NCBI GenBank assembly: GCA_002803225.1
Contig: NXFV01000976.1
Span: 1-47,492 of the forward strand
Direction of reading: 5' to 3'
DNA: 47,492 nt
Source: Gamarada debralockiae
Lineage: Eukaryota > Ascomycota > Leotiomycetes > Helotiales > Hyphodiscaceae
The position numbers and the translations under genes were made by a program. The notes under the pieces were generated by a model. It did no database searches. It had not been told where the DNA came from and saw only the letters and a program-made list of their open reading frames with translations. This document shows positions 1 to 9,719 of the stretch, one piece after another. How positions within the stretch are numbered: position 1 is the first letter of the stretch; each line of letters opens with the position of its first letter.

Positions 1-387
1 TTCTCTCGCCGCGCCAGCGTCTGCCTGTTCATCGATTCCGCCTCCTCATACTTGCCTTGGCGGTCTAGCACGAGCGCCAAGTTGCTCATGCTTATTAGCG
101 TGTCTGATGCTCAGGCCCGAGCACCTTCTCCGACCGCGCCAGCGTCTGCCTGTGCATCGATTCCGCCTCCTTATACTTGCCTTGGCGCACCAGCACAAGC
201 GCTAAATTGCTCATGCTCGTTAGTGCGTCTGGATGCTCAGGCCCGAGCACCTTCTCCCACTGCGCCAGCGTCTGCCTGTGCATTGATTCCGCCTCCTCGT
301 ACCTTCCCTGGTTGTCAAGTGCTATTCCCACCTCGTTCATACTTGTGAGTGTCTGATCATGCTCCTTTCCTAGACTCTTTTCTCTCA
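1..387 (-). repeat. Tandem 126-bp TPR-coding repeats
   Basis: The motif GCGCCAGCGTCTGCC recurs at 11, 136 and 262 on the + strand. Spacings are therefore 125 and 126 bp. The 126-bp unit encodes one 42-residue TPR of the NLR on the - strand. Units 1 and 2 look about 85-90% identical by eye; the third is more diverged. The 125-bp spacing locates the 1-bp deletion that shifts the frame. Confidence 0.9.
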
Positions 388-2541
388 GCGAAAGTACTTG
401 TCGGTGTGTTGTTTCTGCCGCTGAATATTGCCCAAGGCTTGCTTGACACCGTCCCACCCGATCTAGAACCGAAGCCCTTACTGTTTCGTCTAGTGTGCCG
501 TCTAGTCCAGCCACGTGCATTGCGTGCGAGAGGTACGTCGTCCATACTTCCTTCCTCTCATGCCCACCATACGGGATCAGCTCCTCGAGTCGCGCCGCCG
601 CTTTGGTTGTCCAAGCCGTCTGCTCACCGTGACCGTCCAGCCACCACACCGACGCCATGTGGACCAGTCGGTGCATATCAAAGAACTTGTCGCTTTCTAG
701 TTCTTGCAAGGCCTGTTGGCGCTCTGTGACGAACGCGTATCCCTTCAGTGTCCCGATCGCTTTAGTTTGCTGCAGCGGGGAGCCTTCGGGAGGCAACAGC
801 GACTGGGGAATGTTGATGTGATCGATGCACGCCATAAACGAAAGGTACTCCGCAGCAAGTGGGTCTTGCCTTCGTATCTGATCGAATGAGATATGCCATG
901 TTTTGGCAATCGTGCTTTCCATCCCTCGGTATCTACTTGGGTCCTCAAAATGCTCGCCGAAGAGCTCAGTCTCGGTACCCGTTTTTTCGAACAACGAGAT
1001 GTATCCGGATACTGATATATCGTTATTGTTGATAAAAGCGGCTGCCTGTACAATAGCAAGCGGTAGATATGTAAGTGACTCTAGCAGTTTGTTGACGGCC
1101 TTCCCGTCGTCGAGCAACGCTGGCTTCGATATTCGTCGCGCCAGCAGCTGCCTAGCTTCAGCTTGGCTCATATCATTAAGCTCTAAGACACTGCCCTGAG
1201 TTAAATCTCCTGCAGCTTTCCTGTTTCGTGTAGTGAAGACGATCTTGCCTCTATTGCTATATGGGAGATAATCGTGCAGTCGAGCTGACCCCAGATCGCC
1301 ACCAGCGCCGCCCATAAGAACTCCAGGGTCGTCGGCATTGTCGACTATCATCAGCCAGTCATGCACGTTGTCCGAGCTTAAGGCCTCTTTAACAAGCTGC
1401 TTGATGTCCGCGTTGTCATCGGTGATTCCTGGTATGCGAAGGCGGATTCCGATTTCCCGATAGGCAAGCTCGAAGCTCTCTTGGCTAATGGCAGGCACCC
1501 AGAAAACTAGACGTCTAGCGTGTCGAGCCAGCGCGCAATATGCAAACTCAAGGGCAAGTGCTGATTTCCCACAGCCTCCTAGTCCGTATATTGTTATGCG
1601 TCGGTGAGTGTTGGGGAGAAGGAGGAATTGTTCGAGAGATTGAAGCTGGTCTTCTCGTCCGATGAAGAGTTCGTTTCTTGGAAAAGTTAACGACGAGGAG
1701 ACTATATATCGTTAGCTGCACATTACTCGTACAGAGGGATACTAGTCTGCCCGAACAAGAACGTACCTGTCAAGTCTTGCAGACTTTCTGTTCCCCGCCC
1801 TTCCTGCCGCTTCTGTATCTCCTCTCTCAGTCGTAGAGTCGCGTATGCCTCTCCTTCTCCATATATAAGCGATAGGAATACCCCGAAGATTCCTAGTAAA
1901 CAATATACTTTGTCCTCCTTTAACGTTGTTGTGCGTTTGGCCGCCCAGCTCATTCGCTCCTCAACGCTGAATTCGGTGAGACTTTGTCCTCGTAATACTT
2001 CGATAGGAATCTTAGTGATCTCATGGATTTCCTGCTCCAACGATATCCTACTACCCAGCCGTTTACCCTCCTTAGAGAAGAACTCAACGGTAGCCGGCGT
2101 CAGAAGCTCTTGCAACGTCCAGCCTCGCGTAAACCATCGGCTCCGTCGAAACGCTTCCTTCCACGTTATCCGGAACGCCTGGGCATCAGTAACCTCATCC
2201 GGGATCTGCACATCCGACAGATATACGTAGCACTTGGTAGCGCGCTGATACCAGCGGAACATAGAATTGATAGCTGTACTGAGCTCATCACTGGTAGACT
2301 TGTCGATGCAGCAGGTGTCCACCCAGCAGTAATGTAGGCCATCCTTGGCGGCTCTATCCACGCAGAAGCGGATTTTATTGTAGCCGGTCTTGTCCCTGCC
2401 CGTGCCGGCAACCAGCTCACTATATGTCACTTCTTGAGCCTCGGTCCAGGTGTGCGATAGGATGGCATACGGAGGAGCGTCCTCATCGTTGAAAGTAGTC
2501 AACTGGAAATCGCCGTCCGGTGAGCGCTTCAGAAGGCGCAT
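1..2541 (-). CDS. HET-NB-ARC-TPR NLR-like protein, 3' end beyond window
   Basis: Fungal STAND/NLR receptor of the heterokaryon-incompatibility class. Exon 1 (2541-1767) starts at a Met followed by RLLKRSPDG, the usual HET-protein opening; a Met 10 codons upstream (2571) is the alternative. It holds the HET domain (PYAILSHTW, then CWVDTCCIDK, GWTLQELL). A 65-bp intron (1702-1766, GTACGT...TATATAG, branch GCTAAC) joins in phase to exon 2, which reads FPRNELFIGRE and then a P-loop GLGGCGKS at about residues 298-305 and a Walker-B-like LMIVDNADD. TPR units of the kinesin-light-chain type follow (KVLGPEHPDALTSMSNLALV). In the TPR region one base is missing near position 106, so the frame ends at TAA 95-97 after about 793 residues. 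The shifted frame continues with good TPR sequence to the window edge. By family knowledge such proteins trigger programmed cell death on non-self or pathogen cues; that role here is inferred. Confidence 0.87.
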
Positions 2542-2571
2542 CGTAGCACCCGCATGTCCTCCCACGAGCAA

Positions 2572-3496
2572 AGTATGATGGTCGAGTTCGATCGCAATGC
2601 AAGCGAACTATGGTGGTGAACCGGAAGCGCAGAGCAGCGGTACATATGTCTCGACCTGCTCAAAAGTTGGTGCATAGCATTACACGGAACACATCGAGCA
2701 GGCTGCAAGCTGGCGCTCGATGGGCGCGCTTGGGGCTGCGTGGTTGGTGGTACTCGTCGACTCAGCCGCAAGCTCACGTGCGCGCGGGGCTCAGCGCCGT
2801 TGGAATCTAGTCCTGAAGTTACTGTAGATTACGCGGAGCAGTAGCATGTTTAGACTCAGCGCTACATTGGTAGTTACCGCGCCAGTCTTACGAAGCTATA
2901 CTGCTTTTAGCTAGGCCTTACAAGCCGCATCTATGACCCTTGTTCATTAAATGCACTTCTTGCAGCACAAATGACTGCAGCTGCGCGAACATTATAGCAA
3001 GAAAGCAAAAACTCTCGGGATAGCTTCTTTATATACTGGCTTATATCTGGTAGAGTTTCCTGTACAATGATCGAATACTCAGCAGTGTAGGATTAGCCAA
3101 AGGAGTGAGGATAAACCACACTCAAGGTGTTAACTGGTATTGCGCGGTAAGTAGAGGTCACTTGCGATTCATAATAGTATCAAAAATGAGGCTGGAAGCT
3201 TACGCTCTATATTCCGAGAATTATTCTATTCCTAGCTCAAAGTTGATATTGTTCAGTGGAAAGTTGCTGGCAAGTTCTCGGCACACAGGGTTTCTCGCCA
3301 CGCAGGGAGGGACATTAATATGCGAAGGACTTAAGTACCACTCCAGCCATTGAGTCACAGTTATAGAGTTTGTTGATATCTTCAAACAGAATACACACAC
3401 CAAGAGCCAACACTACTAACTAAGTCTTACCCATTCCCCATCGTCTTAAGAAGAGGTCTCAAACTCCAAAGACCACAAGATATCTAGACCAATTTC
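2572..3496. other. Intergenic spacer, no gene recognised
   Basis: Promoter side of the NLR gene and 3' side of the transporter gene. Only short open frames with no recognisable domain occur on either strand. No repeat, tRNA or transposon end was seen. Confidence 0.6.
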
Positions 3497-5242
3497 CTAT
3501 GATTCTGACCAACGAATTGTAGTTACTACAGTAGTATAAATCATAGCAATAACTCCAACACTGACCAAAAATATATCTGCCGCCTTCACATACTTGCATT
3601 CCGCAATACCCTTCCAGTGCAGATAAGCTGGGTAGATATAGACAAGCGGAACGCAAGCAAAGGAGCCAATGAGAGCCACAAATTTGTCAAGATCAGCTGC
3701 TCCAAGTGCAGATATACCTCCGCATACACATACTACAACAGCCCTAAAGAGATTCTTTTTCCATTTCGTTCGCATGTCTCGTTTGCCAGAGCGGTAACCA
3801 AAGATTGTACCCTCGATGATTCTCATAGCCGGAAAGAGCTGCACTGGAGTTCCAACCAAGATAGCCAATGAGTATAGGAACTGAACGGCATTGACAAGCT
3901 TGTCATCCTGTGGGAAGTTGCTGATGACTTCGACGGTCGTCTTGTCTCCGAACGTGGCATAACTGAGTGCTCCTATCGAAACAAAGATGATTGTGATAAT
4001 GAACATGACAATAAACAGCAATGTCTCGAACTTCTGTGGTTCTCGCATTGATGATTGAATTGGTAGAATCAGCCCAATCCCCTCGAACGTAAAGATGGCT
4101 GATCCCACAGTCAAAGTAAAGTCCCGTGGATTGAACAACTGAACAGTCTTGCTAACACCTTCCTTTGCGACGGTAGATATGTCAAAGTAATAGATATATC
4201 CAAGCCCAAGTAAGATGCAAACATCAGCGAGTAATGCAGCGGCGCCAAGCCTGGATATGTTGCGGATAAGAGCCAACGGGATAAGCAAGAGCAGCTGCAT
4301 CCCAATGAGGGCTTCGGCCGAAAGTAGCGTCGATGCCTTGATGGCTACCAGGAATGAGTACATATTTTCGGCAGTGAAGATGACACCAGCGCATACGAAA
4401 CCTATCTGGGATATGAAAATAGATCCCAAGATGATTGACCTCATCCTGCGGCCTCCAATGGCCTCCCCAATATCACCGTACCCTCCGCCGTACCGCGCTC
4501 GACATTGTAAGAGGAGATGGAATGCGACGCAAGAAACCGAAGAAACAACAGCTATCGTAATCGAAGAGAACAACAGACCGCCATTTTTGAAAGCCTTTGG
4601 GAGGAAGAGTACTCCTGTGCCAATGAACGACTTGAACAGCAAAAAGAGTGTCTTTGTAGTGGTGGCATCACCCTTCTTCAAAGCTCGCGAAGCCTGTCGT
4701 CTCCCGAGCAGAGGCCGCCTTTCACCTTCCTGCTCTTCTCCAGGTATACTTCGCTGCCGCTCCTCTTCTTCCTCCTCCTCAACAGCAGTGCCTTCATCTT
4801 CGGACTCAGCAAGATCCTCTCCCGCAAAGGAGCCATAAAGATCGAGGAATGAGACGAAATTGCTTGTTATCGGTGCTGTGGCGCTGTTGAATCGTTGCTG
4901 TTGTTGCATGAATTGTCGTCGAAAGCCACCAGGTTGCCTTTGCTCCGTTGCTGTGAGATCCAGCGGACCAGGTCTCCTGTTGTGTGAGAAAGTTTGTGCC
5001 CGCTGGATTGGGCTTGCTCGAGCGCTGATTTTATACAAATCGCGATGAACATCCCCTCCCAACAGCTTCAGAGACGACTCCTGCTCTCGATCCTGTTCAT
5101 TGGATCTTTGTGTCGCGTTCGAGCTTTCAGGTGGTGTATCGGGATTGGCGCCTTCGAGATGGGCTGTATATGCTGGATCGATGTGCCTCGAGACTATCTC
5201 TGCCTGTCTTCTCCCCTCTTCAGTTGCGCCATAGTTAGACAT
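3497..5242 (-). CDS. Vacuolar amino acid transporter, AVT3/AVT4 type (AAAP family)
   Basis: Single-exon gene of 581 codons. The first about 195 residues are hydrophilic and probably cytosolic, with a Gln-rich stretch near 114-117 and a Glu-rich run near 150-175. The AAAP transporter core then begins at about residue 196 with TLFLLFKSFIGTGVLFLPKA, the typical first helix. About ten further hydrophobic segments follow to the end, so an 11-helix topology fits. Yeast Avt3/Avt4, which export neutral amino acids from the vacuole by proton-coupled transport, have the same long N-terminal extension. The start is the first Met of the frame, preceded by an A/T-rich leader (ATTCTTC). Substrate and vacuolar location are inferred from the family. 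No introns are needed and no damage is seen. Confidence 0.88.
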   Translation of the reverse strand: MSNYGATEEGRRQAEIVSRHIDPAYTAHLEGANPDTPPESSNATQRSNEQDREQESSLKLLGGDVHRDLYKISARASPIQRAQTFSHNRRPGPLDLTATEQRQPGGFRRQFMQQQQRFNSATAPITSNFVSFLDLYGSFAGEDLAESEDEGTAVEEEEEEERQRSIPGEEQEGERRPLLGRRQASRALKKGDATTTKTLFLLFKSFIGTGVLFLPKAFKNGGLLFSSITIAVVSSVSCVAFHLLLQCRARYGGGYGDIGEAIGGRRMRSIILGSIFISQIGFVCAGVIFTAENMYSFLVAIKASTLLSAEALIGMQLLLLIPLALIRNISRLGAAALLADVCILLGLGYIYYFDISTVAKEGVSKTVQLFNPRDFTLTVGSAIFTFEGIGLILPIQSSMREPQKFETLLFIVMFIITIIFVSIGALSYATFGDKTTVEVISNFPQDDKLVNAVQFLYSLAILVGTPVQLFPAMRIIEGTIFGYRSGKRDMRTKWKKNLFRAVVVCVCGGISALGAADLDKFVALIGSFACVPLVYIYPAYLHWKGIAECKYVKAADIFLVSVGVIAMIYTTVVTTIRWSES

Positions 5243-6180
5243 GAAGAATGAAATCTGGATCGGCCGTACAAGCTCTATTAATCTAATACCTTGGTCTCCT
5301 TGTTGTTCAAGAGTTGCTCAGCAGAGACGAAATTTTTTGGTGGTGCGGTGACGTAATTACAGTAAACGAGTACCCCGCCCCCACCCAAATTCATGTCAGC
5401 CCAAAACCACCTTCTCCCAAGTTCCCAAGCTTTCCAAGCCCTGTCTTGTCCTCTAAAACCGCACAACTACATAAGACGACCGTCGACAAGATAAGCGGAA
5501 GATTCTTTAAACAATTATGTATTCCTGCTGCTGAAACATTTATCGTCTATCTATATAACCATAGTAAGACACCAATAATCTCCTTCCTCAGTCTCAGCAT
5601 GAGAAAGGCCACGTGAAGTTTGCTTGCGGTCCAGGCCTCGAGTTGTTGGACTTTCCTGGAGGATTGAACATGGGAACCTGCCAAATCAAAAAAAATTCGC
5701 TGCTCCACTACTCCACTTTCTCAAGTGGAAGGACAGTCAGGGGTTACTCACTGAAGAAGCCAGGCTCTAGGTCCTTCCATAAACTACCTTCGGCACGCTC
5801 GAAAGTGGGTATTTGTCCACTTCGCAGTTTTCAAACCGAAAGGCGGCGATGATAAACCCGAAATCTCAACTTAATGGGAATTTGAAATCAAATAAGGCAG
5901 GAGACAGTTTTGCGACCAATATATGGGCAAAAATGGAAAGATGTATTGAGCCTCATGTAATTGGTCAGTTTGGCTGGATTGATATGCGGGGCACTTTGTT
6001 CATCCTCGTACCGGCGTACCTCTTATGTGACAAATGTTATACGGATGCTTGTGTCTCCCTCGTACGTTGGGGGAGATATTTATATAAGGAAAGAGGAAAA
6101 ATCGATTGAAGATTCAATTGTATTGTTTGAAAAGAGAAATGCCTTCTGAACATATCCTGATCCACCAAACTAGCCTAGAA
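5243..6180. other. Divergent promoter region between transporter and small secreted protein gene
   Basis: About 0.94 kb separating two divergently oriented genes. Short frames here lack recognisable domains. A clear TATA box lies at 6081-6088 for the rightward gene. Confidence 0.5.
6081..6088 (+). promoter_or_regulatory. TATA box of the small secreted protein gene
   Basis: TATATAAG in the context ATATTTATATAAGG, 93 bp upstream of the ATG at 6181. A strong TATA box is common for inducible fungal genes; function is inferred from position only. Confidence 0.55.
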
Positions 6181-6692
6181 ATGCGTCTCCCAATCCTCAG
6201 TTTCAAGTTCTCTGCTCTTTTTGCCGCCTCTGTGACGGCATCTGCGATCTCTTCTGGGACTGTTGTGGTTCATCCCCTTTTGTCTCCGTTCCTGAAACCA
6301 TTGTGCTGATTCACCCCAGAAAAGAACATCAAGCTCCCCTTCTCCTGCAGCTCTGTCAACATCTATTGATACTTCCGCCCTTCTCCTCGGTGCATGTCTC
6401 GCCATCGGAACGTGCTATTATGATGGGAACCAACAAGGTTGCTACACTTCTGGATGCTGTAAGTTTCCCCGCATGGCCTTGCTAGGACGCGATATTGGCT
6501 TGCTTCTTTGGCAAGCTGGAAGTCTCCTGCTCTGGGGATAAGTTGTTGAGGATAAGCAATGTTGATTTGGATGATGCTGTAGTGGTGGATAATCTAGGTG
6601 GCATTTGTTCGTGTGTTCCTGATGTGCAGACCGTAATCGAGGCGCAGACGGCGAAGGGGCAGGAGGTGTGGCCTGTGAAGTGTCCCTATTGA
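6181..6692 (+). CDS. Small secreted cysteine-containing protein (candidate effector)
   Basis: No family recognised. A three-exon model closes in frame: 6181-6261, 6320-6458 and 6523-6692, 129 residues. Introns are 58 bp (GTTGTG...ACCCCAG, phase 0, with a CTGAT branch-like site) and 64 bp (GTAAGT...GGAAG, phase 1). Exon 1 begins MRLPILSFKFSALFAASVTA, a good signal peptide. The mature part is Ser/Thr-rich and then carries cysteines in GACLAIGTCYYDGNQQGCYT and SGC, with more in exon 3 (SCSGDK, GGICSCVPD, VKCPY), seven to eight in all, suggesting disulfides and extracellular action. The first donor is weak (GTTGTG), so the exon 1/2 junction is the least certain part. An in-frame Met 45 bp upstream exists, but the signal peptide favours 6181. 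A TATA box lies at 6081-6088. Confidence 0.55.
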
Positions 6693-6963
6693 CGAATTGT
6701 AAGGAGGGAAGATCGACAGGATATATGGGAAGGAAAGGGGAGGATTCGCTGGACTGGCGGACTGGAATAGGAGGCTCGGAACCAAATGATCGGTCCGCGG
6801 GTGGCTAGTATTGTTGTATCTCGTGTTCATACAGAATTTTGCCATCCCTAAAACTCCTGCGCCTCGTTGTAATCCAGCAATTCGATTCAACCATTTTGGT
6901 ATATCAGTCGCATCTCTGTTACTTCCTGCTTAGAGGCCCTCTCCTCCCCATTCCAATCTTCCT

Positions 6964-7783
6964 CTACCGCAAGTAGTGGATGACCAGCCAGCAAAAGCCA
7001 AAAAAGATAACCACGCCGGCCCAAAAATTCCACTTGTCCTGCTTGGCTCTCCTTTCAACCATCCTTATCGTATCTCCACCAAGTGTATTCGCAACAAGAG
7101 TAAAGCCTCTTTTGTGTACCCTTCAAAATTTCCCTCTGCTGTCCCAAATCTACCACACCGCTTGGCCCCTGGCCAAATACTCATCAAGTGCCGTATTGGT
7201 ATTCGCAACGAAGCTCTGCTCCCTCAACGCATGCGTCTCTCTCGTATAATCGCCACTATGCATACTTAGACCTTCCGCCCTCCTTCGGTGCTGGCGCCCA
7301 CGGTCTATTGATGACCGCTAGCCCAGAAGCGATGGCTGCATTACTGTATGGATTGTCCGGCGTGCTCGTGTTATGGGGTCTCCTTCCCAGCAATTCGGCG
7401 CGGTTGTTGAGGGCGGAGGCTTCTTCGGACTGGAGTTTTAATTCTTCAACTGCTCGCGGAAGGATTGGAGTTCGGATCGGAATATTTGGAGACGTTGTTC
7501 TGCCTTTGATTTCTTTTCGGTGATGAGTTCTGTTTTGGACAGGAGGCAGAGGAGCCGAGGGTTCAGGAAAAAGAGAGAGGCGGAGATTTGGCCAAGGAGA
7601 GAGGGGCTGTAAGAGATAGAGTTGAGAGGTCGCGTTGCAGGGAGGTGGATTGTTTGAGGGCTGTATTGAAAAGGGTGTTCTGTTGTGAGGTGTTCGTTAG
7701 GCGATGGGTGGGAAGTGAGGTATAGGAAAGGAAGTGATGGGTTGTTAGTGATGATGGAGTGAGAGGGAGGATTGGCGTACCAT
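6964..7783 (-). pseudogene. BOS1: Decayed BOS1/membrin (Qb-SNARE) copy
   Basis: Bos1 is the ER-Golgi Qb-SNARE. Here the ATG at 7783-7781 is followed at once by a 101-bp intron (7680-7780, GTACGC...CACAACAG, branch CTAAC), giving M|NTLFNTALKQSTSLQRDLS, the family N-terminus. Later pieces in changing frames are LLGQISASL, KTELITEKKSKAEQRL, LNNRAELLGRRPHNTSTP, TRETHALREQSFVANT, GQQREILKGTQKRLYS and the C-terminal VERRAKQDKW..FWAGVVIFFGFCW tail anchor ending at 6964. Frame changes are needed near 7590-7612, 7440-7455, 7256-7272, 7147-7160 and 7090-7105. The SNARE layer region also seems to lack two residues (TLGGDT where TLGVSGDT is expected). With five breaks it cannot encode an intact SNARE; a functional copy elsewhere is presumed because BOS1 is essential in yeast. 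Confidence 0.8.
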
Positions 7784-9719
7784 GATGGATGTTGGCGATC
7801 AAAGCGAGCTTCGAAATGTTCGCGGCGGGGGACTTATGCGAGGATGGTGGGTGAGTGTGAAGGTTGTGAAGCGCGTTTGAAAATATATTGGAGTTGAAAG
7901 GCCAAAAGCCTCGTCGGCCAATAGAGTTAAGAACAAAGTTAACTCCACGAGGCTAGAACAGTAAGTGCCAGACTTCCCGTTGGGTTGCGCCGATGGTACA
8001 AGCTGCAAAGCATTCTCTCTGGTGTAGCAGTTCCAATTCCAAGGAATTGGATATCGTATACCATACTATACTGTGCTGTACTATAATAGGCTTCTCATTG
8101 AAAGTGTGGGCTCTGAGAGGCTTTTTCTCTCCCTACGGAGCTTTCCTCGCACCCAAATTTTTCCGTCGTCACGTGATGTCGGCACTTGTTTGTGCCGCTC
8201 AAACGTCTCAGAGCAAACCATGGAATGGGATGGGGTCCTGGACCCTGAAAAAAAAAGTCACTTGCAGTATCGCAGGCCTGTTTCTGTGTGCTTTGAGGAC
8301 ATACGCTACCAACACCAATCAATTCCATGACTGTCAATGGCCCTCGGAGGAACTACTCGGCCCGTCCCACAAGCACATGCCAAAGTTCAAGAGACTATCT
8401 GGTAACTCATGAATATCTAAAGATCTTGGCTGAAGTTTGGTGGGATTTCGTTGCGACGTGATGCTTCGTCTCAAACCCTGTTCCCTTTAAAGGTCAGGTC
8501 AATTCAAGTTTTGAGGTGCTTCACGAGTCTCGATTGCGCGGAATGCCAGTTACTTGAACCTCATCTTTTCACCGTAAGTTCTCCTCTCAACCCCACCGCT
8601 GCACCCCACTAAATATCACCCACAGAACAAACGGCGGACAGAATGCCGACTCTCTGAGTCTAAATCAAGCGACAGCTGCTGAAAACTCCTGTCCCGCAGA
8701 AAGCAAATCATAAGGCTGAGCGCCACACTTCGAGTGGTCGGAAGTATCATCGCAGCGACCCAATCGCAGTCACATCCTACATTGCATGTGCATAGCGGGG
8801 GCTGTAGAACAGCTCCTTTATACCAATCATCCAATGATCGAATACCACATTTGTGGGCCGGTAGTTGATAATGGTGCCAGACGCACGCTTGAAAACATCT
8901 TGGCACATCAGAACTGATTAGTGGTGTGGGGACTTCTCGCGGAGGATATTTATAGTGATTTTTGTGCTAGTCCAGTAGTATGGCAAAAGTTTTTATTTCA
9001 ACTTTTTTTAAAGGACTTCAGCCTCAAGCCTAGTCTTGGCAGAAGCTGTGAATGGCCTGTAAAGCGCAGGGTGTTGGTTCTCCATCGTACTGCTCTCTTC
9101 CTCTTGGTCACTTCTCTTTTTATGGGCTTTGTGCATATAATACGTCGTTTAGTGAGTTGCGGCGTCAAAGTCTCCAAACCTCGAAGCTTTTAGAGATCTT
9201 TCTCTACTGTTCTTCGATTCGAATTCAATCCATGTCTACCCGAGGCGTCGGAGCCGAGCGATTGTTTTGTTCCCGCAGGATGAGAATCTCCCTGGTTTTG
9301 TTTGCGCAGCGATCTGCGTAATTTGTAATTTAATCCTATGTGCGTCTGAAATCCTTTTGCTGCTAATACTGTTCACATACCTCAAGCAGGGTCCGACATG
9401 TGGTAGAGTTGCATATCTTAGCATTAGCATCTGACCAGCCAACCTGTTCAGCAGTACGACGCGGAGTAGTAATATCTTCTCACAAGCTATTAGAGAAAAT
9501 TAATGGCCTTGCTACCCTTATTTTCTTGAGATTTTAAGGCTCTGCCCTTGTACTCAAATGCTAGATCGTCGTCACCAAGACATCTTCGCGCTTAGCCCCC
9601 AAGACTCAATCACACAACTGTGAACAGTCGAAGCAATCTCGCAGGGCTTTTTTTCTTCATTTTATGTGATGTTGAGATCGCTTCATTGCTGTCACAATCG
9701 ATGACTATATCCACTCAAA
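7784..9719. other. Long spacer without recognised gene
   Basis: About 1.9 kb. The longest open frame (7993-8412, +) gives a 139-residue product with no domain, signal peptide or repeat pattern that I recognise. Tracts of T/A and CACGTG occur but without clear gene context. The right end is the promoter of the membrane protein at 9720. Confidence 0.5.

Noticed and set aside
6964..7783. Functional BOS1 gene with extra introns
   Set aside because: The frame changes have no GT-AG pairs of workable length around them, and two of them compensate each other within 60 bp, which indicates indels.
7993..8412. 139-codon open frame on the + strand
   Set aside because: No recognisable motif; mixed hydrophobic and Cys-containing sequence without a signal-peptide pattern at its start.
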